Shown here: positions 23,950 to 32,260 of the stretch, in pieces
Layout: every line of letters starts with the position of its first letter
Position numbering within the stretch: position 1 is the stretch's first letter
From: an uncultured Mesonia sp.
GTDB lineage: Bacteria > Bacteroidota > Bacteroidia > Flavobacteriales > Flavobacteriaceae
Assembly: GCA_958296185.1 (NCBI GenBank)
Contig: CATQIB010000006.1
Span: forward strand, 62,001 to 126,000
Direction of reading: 5' to 3'
DNA: 64,000 nucleotides
Program-made: the position numbers and the translations under genes
Notes under the pieces: model-generated
Databases searched by the model: none
What the model saw: the letters and a program-made list of their open reading frames with translations, nothing else
Told to the model about the DNA's origin: nothing

Positions 23950-25647
23950 ATGGCCGAAGTTATTAAAATGCCACGTTTGAGCGATACCATGGAAGAAGGT
24001 ACTGTAGCTCAATGGTTAAAACAAAAAGGAGACCAGGTAGAAGAGGGAGATATTTTAGCCGAAATTGAAACCGATAAGGCTACGATGGAGTTTGAATCGT
24101 TTTATTCGGGAACGCTTCTACACGTAGGTATCGAAGAAGGAGAAACAGCCCCTGTAGATGCCTTGCTTGCTATAATTGGTGAAGAGGGAGAAGATATCAG
24201 CGAATATCTACAAGATAATGATACTTCAGAGAGCGAGGATAAAAGTCAGGAAGAATCAAACAAAGAACAAGAGACCAAAGCTACAGATGAAAAGGCTGAT
24301 GAAACTGATGATTCGGGAAGTTCAGATGAAATTCCAGAAGATGTTGAGGTAATCACTATGCCGCGTTTGAGCGATACAATGGAGGAGGGTACGGTAGCCC
24401 AATGGCTAAAAGCCGAAGGAGATCAAGTAGAAGAAGGAGATATTTTAGCCGAAATTGAAACCGATAAGGCTACGATGGAGTTTGAATCTTTTTACTCTGG
24501 TACCTTGTTGCATATCGGTATTCAAGAGGGTGAAACCGCACCGGTAGACGCGCTTTTAGCTATTATAGGCCCAGAAGGAACCGATATAAGCAGTATTGTT
24601 TCGGGTGGTTCTAAACAAAAATCAAAAACCGAAAAGTCTTCTAAATCAAATACAGAAGAGAAAGAAAATCAGCAGGAAAGCCAACAAGAAGATCATTCTA
24701 ATGGAGATACCTCTTTAGAAGATTTTCAACACGAAGACGCCAGTGGTAAGCGTATTTTTGCTTCACCATTAGCTAAGAAAATGGCGGCAGATAAAGGCAT
24801 TGATCTAGCCCAAGTTAAAGGCAGCGGAGAAAACGGTCGTATTGTTAAAAAAGATATAGAGGAATTTAAACCTAGTCAAAAACAAGCCGAGAAGAAAACA
24901 GAGGAAAGCAATGTGCAGTCGCAAAAGCCAACTGCAGCGGTACAAGAATTCACGCCAGCGGGAGAAGAATCTTTTGAGGAGGTGAAAAATTCAAGTATGC
25001 GAAAAACCATTGCTAAAAGATTGTCGGCTTCTAAATTTAATGCACCGCATTATTATTTAACCATAGAGGTAGATATGGAAAACGCGATGCAATCTAGAAC
25101 GCAAATCAATGCTCTACCCGATGTAAAGGTATCTTACAACGATATGGTAATAAAAGCAACGGCTATGGCGCTTCGTAAACACCCACAAGTAAATTCACAG
25201 TGGGAAGAAAGCCATACAAAAATAGCTAAGCACATTCATATTGGCGTAGCGGTTGCAGTAGATGAAGGATTGGTAGTTCCTGTGTTGCCCTTTGCAGATC
25301 AATTGCAAATGACGCAAATAGGCAGTAAAGTAAAAGATTTGGCAGGCAAGGCAAGGAATAAGAAGTTGCAGCCGCAAGAGATGGAAGGATCAACTTTCAC
25401 CGTTAGTAATCTGGGAATGTTTGGTATTGTTGAATTTACCAGTATTATCAATCAGCCTAACTCCGCAATTTTATCGGTAGGTGCAATTGTAGAGAAGCCC
25501 GTGGTGAAAAACGGAGAGATAAAAGTAGGTCATACTATGAAATTGACACTAGCTTGTGATCACAGAACGGTTGATGGCGCTACTGGTGCTCAATTTTTAC
25601 AAACCTTAAAAGCTTATATTGAGAATCCGGTAACTATGCTGGCTTAA
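23950..25647 (+). CDS. Pyruvate dehydrogenase E2, dihydrolipoamide acetyltransferase with two lipoyl domains
   Basis: A 565-residue core subunit that moves the acetyl group from E1 to CoA. Two lipoyl domains lie at about 3-80 and 133-210, with lipoylated lysines K43 and K173 in ETDKATMEF. Acidic, Gln/Ser/Lys-rich linkers follow. A peripheral-subunit-binding domain is at about 271-306 (RIFASPLAKKMAADKGIDL, GSGENGRIVKKDIEEF). The catalytic domain (from about 340) ends with CDHRTVDGATGAQFL, where His538 and Asp542 form the active site. The lipoyl domains share a 53-nt identical stretch. LipB at 58221 supplies the octanoyl group for lipoylation. Confidence 0.95.
   Translation: MAEVIKMPRLSDTMEEGTVAQWLKQKGDQVEEGDILAEIETDKATMEFESFYSGTLLHVGIEEGETAPVDALLAIIGEEGEDISEYLQDNDTSESEDKSQEESNKEQETKATDEKADETDDSGSSDEIPEDVEVITMPRLSDTMEEGTVAQWLKAEGDQVEEGDILAEIETDKATMEFESFYSGTLLHIGIQEGETAPVDALLAIIGPEGTDISSIVSGGSKQKSKTEKSSKSNTEEKENQQESQQEDHSNGDTSLEDFQHEDASGKRIFASPLAKKMAADKGIDLAQVKGSGENGRIVKKDIEEFKPSQKQAEKKTEESNVQSQKPTAAVQEFTPAGEESFEEVKNSSMRKTIAKRLSASKFNAPHYYLTIEVDMENAMQSRTQINALPDVKVSYNDMVIKATAMALRKHPQVNSQWEESHTKIAKHIHIGVAVAVDEGLVVPVLPFADQLQMTQIGSKVKDLAGKARNKKLQPQEMEGSTFTVSNLGMFGIVEFTSIINQPNSAILSVGAIVEKPVVKNGEIKVGHTMKLTLACDHRTVDGATGAQFLQTLKAYIENPVTMLA
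24046..24488 (+). repeat. 53-nt direct repeat within the two lipoyl domains
   Basis: Bases 24046-24098 and 24436-24488 are identical (53 nt) at an offset of 390 bp, which is 130 codons. Exact identity at synonymous sites points to recent duplication or gene conversion. Recombination between the copies would delete one lipoyl domain in frame. Confidence 0.85.
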
Positions 25648-25671
25648 AACTATAGCGTAAATTTTTACACC

Positions 25672-25701
25672 ACCCATCAATTTTATTGATGGGTTTTTTT
25701 A
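25672..25701 (+). terminator. Terminator after pyruvate dehydrogenase E2
   Basis: A 10-bp perfect stem (ACCCATCAAT with ATTGATGGGT) with a 3-nt loop is followed by T7. An ATG inside the right arm (25686) is therefore not a likely start for the next gene. Confidence 0.9.
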
Positions 25702-25712
25702 TCTTTAAACCT

Positions 25713-26675
25713 ATGAGAAAATTATTTTTACTTTTAATGCTGTGTCCATTTTTAAGTTGCAAGCAGACACAGAATACCACCGACACGCGTTTTAATTTTA
25801 ACACCACGTCTATCCAGCAAAGGCTAGATAAAGATTTGAATCGGCTTACTCACGACGAGCTCGGCGGGAGATTGGTAGGAACCGCAGGTCAAGACAAAGC
25901 AGCCGATTACCTCGCAAATCAGTTTAAGCAAATGGGTATTCAGCCTTTTTATACCACCTATCGCGATTCTTTTATGCTAAAGAATAAGCATGCTTATAAT
26001 GTAGTGGCTTATATCGCAGGGAAAAATAAGTCCTTAAATAAAGCACCTTTACTTGTAGGAGCCCACTATGACCATATCGGTATAGATAAAAGAACCGCAA
26101 CAACCACAGACTCTATAGCCAATGGCGCCAATGATAACGCTTCAGGGACGGTGGCTGTGCTAGAGATAGCGCGCTATTTTAGCGAAAATCCGCCAGAGCG
26201 ATCCATGATTTTTGCTTTATTTGATGCCGAAGAACAAGGATTGTTAGGCTCTGAGCATCTGGCTCAACGCATGAAAAATGAAAATCAAGACTTATATGGG
26301 GTGTTTAATTTAGAGATGATTGGCGTGCCGCTTAAAGCGCAAAATTACCAAGCTTACCTTACCGGATTTGATTCGAGTAATATGGCGCAACTATTCAATA
26401 ATTACACTGGGTCAAATAGTTTAGGCTTTTTTGAAAAAGCACAAGAATTTCAGCTATTTAAACGCAGCGATAATTACCCTTTTTATAAACATTTGGGTAT
26501 ACCGGCGCAGACCGTTTGTACTTTTGATTTTAGTAATTACCCCTACTACCATCACGTGAAAGATGAAATGGCTCACTTAGATTTAGAGCATATGGCAAGG
26601 CTCATTCAGGTTTTTCAACAGGGTCTAGCAGGTATGGTTAATGCCAAAGAAAATGAATTAAAATTTACCAATTAA
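25713..26675 (+). CDS. M28 family metallopeptidase, lipoprotein
   Basis: A 320-residue exported zinc peptidase, probably an aminopeptidase on the periplasmic side. The start at 25713 (MRKLFLLLM) gives a lipoprotein signal ending LSCKQ; the in-frame ATG at 25686 lies within a terminator. Two-zinc ligands of the M28 family are visible: AHYDHIG (His, Asp), NGANDNASGTVAVLE (bridging Asp), and FDAEEQGLLGS (catalytic and metal Glu); LEMIGV (ExxG context) and a late YPYYHHVKDE supply the others. The next gene begins 1 bp after the stop, suggesting an operon of five genes. Confidence 0.9.
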   Translation: MRKLFLLLMLCPFLSCKQTQNTTDTRFNFNTTSIQQRLDKDLNRLTHDELGGRLVGTAGQDKAADYLANQFKQMGIQPFYTTYRDSFMLKNKHAYNVVAYIAGKNKSLNKAPLLVGAHYDHIGIDKRTATTTDSIANGANDNASGTVAVLEIARYFSENPPERSMIFALFDAEEQGLLGSEHLAQRMKNENQDLYGVFNLEMIGVPLKAQNYQAYLTGFDSSNMAQLFNNYTGSNSLGFFEKAQEFQLFKRSDNYPFYKHLGIPAQTVCTFDFSNYPYYHHVKDEMAHLDLEHMARLIQVFQQGLAGMVNAKENELKFTN

Positions 26676-26676
26676 A

Positions 26677-27369
26677 ATGGCAACACAAAAAAATATTATA
26701 GTAACGGGTACCAGTAAAGGGATTGGTCTTGAAATTGTAAAAATACTATCGGGAATGGGGCACCGGGTTTTAGCGCTTTCGCGGAATGAAAAGCCTATAC
26801 TCGATTTAAACTTAAAGGCTGTAAACGCTTTAGCTTTTGATATAACCCGAGAAGAAAATTATCCAATATTAGAAGATTTTATTAAAAATGAATTTGATTC
26901 AAGGGTAGATATCTTGATAAACAATGCGGGTAAATTACTACACGAAAAATTTACCGCTATAGCTTTAGCCGATTTTAAAGCCGTTTATGAGGCCAATGTT
27001 TATGGCCCTGTATTGATGATGCAAAAATGTATACCACATATGCCCGATACCGGACACGTAGTTAATATCAGCAGTATAGGCGGCGTACAGGGTAGTGTTA
27101 AATTTGCTGGTTTATCGGCGTATTCATCGAGTAAAGCCGCTCTGATTAATCTAACCGAATTATTGGCCGAAGAATATAAAGAAAACGGTCCTTCTTTTAA
27201 CGTGTTAGCCTTAGGAGCGGTACAAACCGAGATGCTTGAAGCCGCTTTTCCTGGTTTAAAAGCACCGGTTACAGCCGAGCAGATGGGCGCTTATATAGCC
27301 GATTTTGCCCTTAAGGGTCAGCAATTGTATAACGGGAAACTACTGCAGGTAGGTAAATCTACTCCTTAA
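26677..27369 (+). CDS. SDR family NAD(P)-dependent oxidoreductase
   Basis: A 230-residue short-chain dehydrogenase with a classical Rossmann fold. It has TGTSKGIG (residues 10-17) for the cofactor, DILINNAGK, Ser in VNISSIGG and the catalytic YSSSKAAL (Tyr-x3-Lys). The length is that of minimal classical SDRs. The substrate is unknown. It starts 1 bp after the M28 peptidase and ends 3 bp before the SprT-like gene. Confidence 0.9.
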   Translation: MATQKNIIVTGTSKGIGLEIVKILSGMGHRVLALSRNEKPILDLNLKAVNALAFDITREENYPILEDFIKNEFDSRVDILINNAGKLLHEKFTAIALADFKAVYEANVYGPVLMMQKCIPHMPDTGHVVNISSIGGVQGSVKFAGLSAYSSSKAALINLTELLAEEYKENGPSFNVLALGAVQTEMLEAAFPGLKAPVTAEQMGAYIADFALKGQQLYNGKLLQVGKSTP

Positions 27370-27372
27370 TCT

Positions 27373-27972
27373 ATGCAGCAGGTGTTAGCCAAATATATAC
27401 CTAAAGCGGCAGTCGAAGGTATTTGTATCTTAATTCAAGAATGGCGCGTTCAGCTTAAAATAGTCAACGAACGCAAAACACGGCATGGCGATTACAAAAT
27501 GCGCGGCGGTTACCACATCATTACGGTAAATGCTAACCTTAATCCGTATCGGTTTTTAATTACATTAGTGCACGAATTGGCTCATCTAGTAGCTTTTGAA
27601 AAATATGGACATCACATAAAGCCTCACGGCAAAGAGTGGAAACATAGTTTTACTAGCTTGATGCTGCCCTTGCTGCACCCCAGCATTTTTCCATCTGATT
27701 TGCTTCCTGTGTTAGCCAGACATTTTAAAAATCCTACCGCCAGTAGCGATACCGATACACTTTTGCATATCGCGCTTAAAAAGTATGATGAAGCCAGCAA
27801 TAAAAGCTATATATTTGAGATACCCTATGGAAGCTATTTTAAATTTAGAGACCATAAAATCTTCCGTAAAGAAAAAAAGAGAATAAAGCGCTACGAGTGC
27901 ATAGAAATTAAAACCGGTAGGGTTTACGTTTTTCAACCTCATGCGCAAGTTGAACTTGTAAAAGAAAATTAA
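27373..27972 (+). CDS. SprT-like zinc metalloprotease domain protein
   Basis: A 199-residue cytoplasmic protein. The motif LVHELAHLVAFEKYGHHIKPHG has the HExxH zinc site plus a downstream His, as in the SprT-like (Spartan) family. The N-terminus also has the family feature MRGGYHIITVN (beta strands before the helix). Functions in bacteria are poorly known; eukaryotic Spartan cuts DNA-protein crosslinks. The C-terminal half is basic (KIFRKEKKRIKRYEC). It lies between the SDR gene and the mannose-1-phosphate guanylyltransferase gene with gaps of 1-3 bp, an arrangement I know from other Flavobacteriaceae. Confidence 0.88.
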   Translation: MQQVLAKYIPKAAVEGICILIQEWRVQLKIVNERKTRHGDYKMRGGYHIITVNANLNPYRFLITLVHELAHLVAFEKYGHHIKPHGKEWKHSFTSLMLPLLHPSIFPSDLLPVLARHFKNPTASSDTDTLLHIALKKYDEASNKSYIFEIPYGSYFKFRDHKIFRKEKKRIKRYECIEIKTGRVYVFQPHAQVELVKEN

Positions 27973-27973
27973 A

Positions 27974-29059
27974 TTGAAAAATTCAAATTATTACGCCGTG
28001 ATTATGGCAGGTGGAGTGGGTTCTAGGTTTTGGCCGGTGAGCACACAAAACTTCCCAAAGCAATTTCACGATATGTTAGGTACTGGAGAAACGCTTATTC
28101 AAAAAACTTTTTCTCGACTCAGTAAGATCATTCCAACCGAAAATATTTTGGTATTGACCAATGCTAGTTATGCAGCTTTGGTTAAAGAGCAGTTACCACA
28201 AGTTAAAGACGCTCAAGTGGTTTTAGAACCTGCGATGCGCAACACGGCGCCTTGTATTTTGATGGCTGCCTTAAAAATTTATCAAGAGAACAAAGATGCG
28301 GTGATGATTGTAGCGCCCAGCGATCATTGGATTGAAGATGAAATGAGTTTTAGTCAAAATGTGAAAACGGCTTTTGAAGCTTGCCAGCAAAACAAAAGCT
28401 GGTTAATGACGCTTGGTATTCAACCTACTTTGCCGCATATTGGTTATGGTTATATCAAATTCCGTAAAGCAGCCCAACAACGCATTTATGAGGTGATGCA
28501 GTTTACCGAAAAACCCGATTATAAAACCGCTAAGTCGTTTTTATCTGATGGGAATTATTTGTGGAATGCCGGTATTTTTATTTGGAGTGTACAGGGTATT
28601 TTAGCGGCTTTTGAGCAACATTTACCCAATATGTATAACCTATTTAATTCAGCTGAATCTATTTGGAATACGGAGCGCGAAGCAGAATTTGTAAATGCAC
28701 AATATGCCAAAGCCAAGAATATATCGATTGATTACGGGATTTTAGAAAAATCAAAAAATGTTAGGGTACTCCCCGCAGATTTTGATTGGAGCGATTTAGG
28801 TTCTTGGGGTGCTTTATACGATAAATTGCACCAAGAAAAAGATGAAAATGTAATCATAAATGCTCGGGTACTGGCGCAAAACTCTAAACGAAATATCATT
28901 CGCACAGGAGAAAAAAAATATGTTGTAATAAAAGATTTAAACGACTATATTGTAGTGGATAATCAAGAGGTTTTACTGATTTGTAGAAAGCAAGACGAAC
29001 AAGAAATCAAAAAACTGCGTAACTTGGTAAAAGAAGATTTTGGAGATCACTTAATTTAA
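27974..29059 (+). CDS. Mannose-1-phosphate guanylyltransferase
   Basis: A 361-residue nucleotidyltransferase that makes GDP-mannose from GTP and mannose-1-phosphate for surface polysaccharides or lipoprotein/protein glycosylation. The N-terminal signature AVIMAGGVGSRFWPVS is the nucleotide-binding loop; NTAPCILMAA, VAPSDHWIE, GYGYIKF, FTEKPD and LWNAGIFIW follow. The C-terminal part has no phosphomannose isomerase domain, so this is the single-function type. The start is a TTG at 27974, 1 bp after the SprT-like stop. The O-glycosylation of many flavobacterial exported proteins requires such sugars (general knowledge, not shown here). Confidence 0.93.
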   Translation: MKNSNYYAVIMAGGVGSRFWPVSTQNFPKQFHDMLGTGETLIQKTFSRLSKIIPTENILVLTNASYAALVKEQLPQVKDAQVVLEPAMRNTAPCILMAALKIYQENKDAVMIVAPSDHWIEDEMSFSQNVKTAFEACQQNKSWLMTLGIQPTLPHIGYGYIKFRKAAQQRIYEVMQFTEKPDYKTAKSFLSDGNYLWNAGIFIWSVQGILAAFEQHLPNMYNLFNSAESIWNTEREAEFVNAQYAKAKNISIDYGILEKSKNVRVLPADFDWSDLGSWGALYDKLHQEKDENVIINARVLAQNSKRNIIRTGEKKYVVIKDLNDYIVVDNQEVLLICRKQDEQEIKKLRNLVKEDFGDHLI

Positions 29060-29068
29060 CCTAACTGT

Positions 29069-30604
29069 TTGGAAAATAATATAGACAATAGCAATGAAAA
29101 AGAGCAACCGGAGAAGCAATCTTCTACCAGTACTGCGGGTGATGAGAATACAGGCAGCACCCAACAAAACGAGGAAAGCAAAATAGATCCGGCGAAATTA
29201 AAAGCAGATTTTCAAGGGACTTACAAGAATGCAAAAAGCTTTTTAAAAGATCTACTCGATATACGCTCTGATACCGATAGAGATTCAACCATTGAGGCGG
29301 TAAAAAAAGACATCACCTTTAAAGGGCATAACGCTTGGATTCTGGTTTTTTCAATTTTTGTAGCCTCTATAGGGCTAAACGTGAGTAGTACTGCGGTTGT
29401 TATTGGAGCGATGCTTATTTCTCCTTTAATGGGACCGATTGTTGGTATGGGGCTATCGGTGGCCATTAATGATGTAGACATGCTTAGGCGCTCCCTAATC
29501 AATTTAGGTGTAATGGTGGGGCTAAGTGTTATCACCGCTACTTTTTACTTTATGATTTCACCGCTTACGGGAAGTAATGCCGAGTTAGAAGCGCGAACCT
29601 ATCCTACTATTTTAGATGTTTTAGTGGCCATATTTGGTGGTTTGGCTTTGATTGTAGCCAAAACCAAGAAAGGTACCATTGCTAGTGTTATTTTTGGAGT
29701 AGCGATTGCCACTGCTTTAATGCCGCCGCTATGTACTGTGGGCTACGGCTTGGCCAATCTCAATTTTGCCGATGCCGGAGGAGCCTTGTATCTTTTCTCG
29801 ATCAATGCTACTTTTATAGCGCTTTCAACCTTTGTAGTTTCAAAGTTACTAGGTTTTCCCCTGGTTAAATATGCCAATTCTAAACGCAGAAAGCGCATCG
29901 CGCAAATCGCATCCTTTATAGCTATTATTGTTATGGTGCCTAGTGTTTATTTGTTTTATGCTATGCTAAAAGAATCTTATTTTAAGCAAGATGCCGAACG
30001 CTTTGTTAAAAATGAGCTGGCCCTTTACACCGATTCTTTCTTGCAAAAAAACGCCACGGTAACCACCTATAACAGCGGGACAGATCCTAAAATTGAAGTT
30101 TCATTTTTGGGTAAAGAAATACCAGGCTCGGTGATTGGGGTGTGGCGCGAGAAAATGAAAACCTATCCTAATTTAAAAAATGCATCACTGATTATATTAC
30201 AGAACGAAAATACCGAGTCTTATGATCAACTACAGTTCATGAAAGAATTTAAATATAGAGATTCGCTATTGATGTTAAATAAAGACGAACGCATTGCTTT
30301 TTTAGAAAAAGAATTGGATAATTTGAGTCGTTACAAACGCAACAGTATTCCGTTTTCAAATGTAAGCAATGAAGCTAGAATCAATTATGAGAATCTGGTA
30401 CAATTTGGTTATGCCCAAAAAGTTATTTCAAACTTTGATAAAATTGATACCATCCCCGAATTTTATGCGGTCTGGGATGCAGAAATAAGTGCGGAATTAA
30501 AGCAGCAAAACGAACAAAAACTAAAGCGATGGCTACAGTATAAACTAGCTTTAGATACGCTTATTCTTCAATCTTCGCTGCAACCTAAAGTGGCGACAGA
30601 ATAA
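29069..30604 (+). CDS. DUF389 domain-containing membrane protein
   Basis: A 511-residue protein with an acidic, low-complexity N-terminus (about 1-45), a membrane domain with six or so segments (about 85-300) that matches DUF389 (NAWILVFSIFVASIGLNVSS, IGAMLISPLMGPIVG, IFGVAIATALMPPLCT), and a C-terminal soluble region of about 200 residues predicted to be mostly helical. The TTG at 29069 is the only plausible start; the next in-frame ATG lies inside the membrane domain. The gene ends the run 25713-30604. Function is unknown; family members are found in many bacteria as transport-like proteins. Confidence 0.88.
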   Translation: MENNIDNSNEKEQPEKQSSTSTAGDENTGSTQQNEESKIDPAKLKADFQGTYKNAKSFLKDLLDIRSDTDRDSTIEAVKKDITFKGHNAWILVFSIFVASIGLNVSSTAVVIGAMLISPLMGPIVGMGLSVAINDVDMLRRSLINLGVMVGLSVITATFYFMISPLTGSNAELEARTYPTILDVLVAIFGGLALIVAKTKKGTIASVIFGVAIATALMPPLCTVGYGLANLNFADAGGALYLFSINATFIALSTFVVSKLLGFPLVKYANSKRRKRIAQIASFIAIIVMVPSVYLFYAMLKESYFKQDAERFVKNELALYTDSFLQKNATVTTYNSGTDPKIEVSFLGKEIPGSVIGVWREKMKTYPNLKNASLIILQNENTESYDQLQFMKEFKYRDSLLMLNKDERIAFLEKELDNLSRYKRNSIPFSNVSNEARINYENLVQFGYAQKVISNFDKIDTIPEFYAVWDAEISAELKQQNEQKLKRWLQYKLALDTLILQSSLQPKVATE

Positions 30605-30641
30605 TAATACATTAAATGAGTTAAAGTAGGTATACGCCCTA

Positions 30642-31406
30642 TTACAAGCCTTGTAGTTGGGCTTTTCTTACTTTCTGGAAAAGCTCTGAAGAGTATACAA
30701 AATTGGTGAGCGCATCGTTTTCAGATTGGTAAATTTCATCTTTATTGCCTTGCCATTCAAGATGCCCGTCTTTTAAAAAGACTATATTTTCGCCAATCTC
30801 CAGCACCGAGTTCATATCGTGGGTATTGATGACGGTGGTGATATTATATTCTCGTGTAATTTCTTGAATAAGATTATCAATAAGTATGGCTGTTTTAGGA
30901 TCTAGACCAGAGTTGGGTTCATCGCAAAACAGGTATTTGGGTTTGTTTACAATGGCGCGTGCAATAGCCACACGTTTTTGCATTCCTCCACTTATTTCGG
31001 CTGGAGATTTATGATCTACCCCAATTAAATCTACGCGCTCTAGTACTTCGTCTACGCGTTTTTTCATAGCAGCTTTAGACTGTTTGGTAAACATAATGAG
31101 AGGAAACATTACGTTTTCGGCTACATTCATAGAGTCGAATAGTGCACTGCCTTGAAAAACCATTCCCATCTCTTTTCTTAAATCGCGCTTTTGCTTGTTG
31201 TTGAGCGAGGCATAGGCTACCTTGTTGTATTCGATACTTCCTGAGGTGGGTTCAAATAAGCCTAGAAGACATTTTAAAAAGACGGTTTTACCCGCACCAG
31301 ATTGACCTATAATCAAATTGGTTTTGCCCGCGTGAAAAGATGTATTTAATCCTTTAAGGATTTCTTCACCGCTAAAACTTTTATGTAAATCTTTAACTTT
31401 AATCAT
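30642..31406 (-). CDS. ABC transporter ATP-binding protein, MlaF-like
   Basis: A 254-residue ATPase with a complete set of motifs: Walker A GQSGAGKT (residues 34-41), the Q-loop region FQGSALFDSMNVAENVMFPL, signature ISGGMQKRVAIARA and Walker B YLFCDEPNSGLDP, followed by the H-loop INTHDM. These fit the MlaF/Mkl class that drives phospholipid or other lipid transport with an MlaE-type permease. The permease gene lies directly upstream (1-bp gap). The MCE-domain partner is not seen in this window. Confidence 0.92.
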   Translation of the reverse strand: MIKVKDLHKSFSGEEILKGLNTSFHAGKTNLIIGQSGAGKTVFLKCLLGLFEPTSGSIEYNKVAYASLNNKQKRDLRKEMGMVFQGSALFDSMNVAENVMFPLIMFTKQSKAAMKKRVDEVLERVDLIGVDHKSPAEISGGMQKRVAIARAIVNKPKYLFCDEPNSGLDPKTAILIDNLIQEITREYNITTVINTHDMNSVLEIGENIVFLKDGHLEWQGNKDEIYQSENDALTNFVYSSELFQKVRKAQLQGL

Positions 31407-32144
31407 CTAACTCAGAAGTAATTGGGTTAACACATAATTGGTAATAATTAAAATAACACTCGTCCATACAAAAGAGGTGGTACTGGCTTGCCCTACTTCT
31501 AGCGCCCCTCCGCGCATATAATAACCGTGATAAGAAGGCACTGTAGCCAAAATAAAAGCAAAAAAGAAGGTTTTAATAAAAGCATAGGTAAGATGATAAG
31601 GTATAAAATCTACCTGCAGCCCTTGTATAAATAAATCGCTAGCAACATAACCACCTAAAACACCCGCAATATAGGCACCTACTATACCTAAAAACATAGA
31701 GATGCAAATCACAAAGGGGTAAAGTAACATGGCTACCATTTTAGGAAAGACCAGGTAATTAACAGAGTTAATACCCATTACCTCAAGCGCATCTATTTGC
31801 TCGGTAACGCGCATGGTTCCGATACTTGAAGTGATGTATGAACCTACTTTACCGGCCATAATTATGGAGATGAAAGTAGGAGAAAACTCTAAAATTATCG
31901 ATTGGCGCGCGGTAAAAGCAATTAGGCTTTTGGGTATTAAGGGGTTTCCTAAATTTAAAGCGGTTTGAATGGTGACTACCGCACCTAGGAAGAAAGAAAT
32001 AAAGGCCACAATACCCATGGAGTTAATAATGAGGTCATCTATTTCTTTAAAGATTAATGTTCTTAAAACAGAGCCTTTGGTCATCCGTTTAAAAACATTT
32101 TTTAACATCATAAAGTATTCACCAATATCATGTAGGTAGCTCAT
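31407..32144 (-). CDS. MlaE family ABC transporter permease
   Basis: A 245-residue inner-membrane protein with five to six hydrophobic segments. It carries the MlaE family core: FFLGAVVTIQTALNLG, EFSPTFISIIMAGKVGSYITSSIGTMRVTEQIDALEVMGIN, and FAFILATVPSYHGYYMRGGALEVG. The family moves phospholipids between membranes in Gram-negative bacteria. It is translated just before its ATPase, one operon. The segment MRVTEQIDALEVMG is the conserved cytoplasmic coupling region. Confidence 0.93.
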   Translation of the reverse strand: MSYLHDIGEYFMMLKNVFKRMTKGSVLRTLIFKEIDDLIINSMGIVAFISFFLGAVVTIQTALNLGNPLIPKSLIAFTARQSIILEFSPTFISIIMAGKVGSYITSSIGTMRVTEQIDALEVMGINSVNYLVFPKMVAMLLYPFVICISMFLGIVGAYIAGVLGGYVASDLFIQGLQVDFIPYHLTYAFIKTFFFAFILATVPSYHGYYMRGGALEVGQASTTSFVWTSVILIITNYVLTQLLLS

Positions 32145-32230
32145 TCAAATTCTTTTTGTAAAACTAAAGTAGAAATCGGAAAGATAAAACTATTTAACGT
32201 ACAATTAATGCTTAATTGTAAGAACATGCC

Positions 32231-32238
32231 TAATTTTG
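32231..32238 (+). promoter_or_regulatory. -7 element upstream of the alkaline phosphatase
   Basis: TAATTTTG matches TAnnTTTG and lies 22 nt before the ATG at 32261. No strong TTG at -33 was found. There is no obvious Pho-box-like repeat in the preceding 100 bp. Confidence 0.45.
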
Positions 32239-32260
32239 CCAAAAATAAAATTACCTGAAA

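Noticed and set aside
25686-25712. Earlier ATG for the M28 peptidase
   Set aside because: It lies in the right arm of the pdh terminator; the ATG at 25713 gives a clean lipoprotein signal.
32141-32260. Pho box before the PafA phosphatase
   Set aside because: No paired direct repeats spaced by 4-5 nt are present; PafA is usually phosphate-independent.
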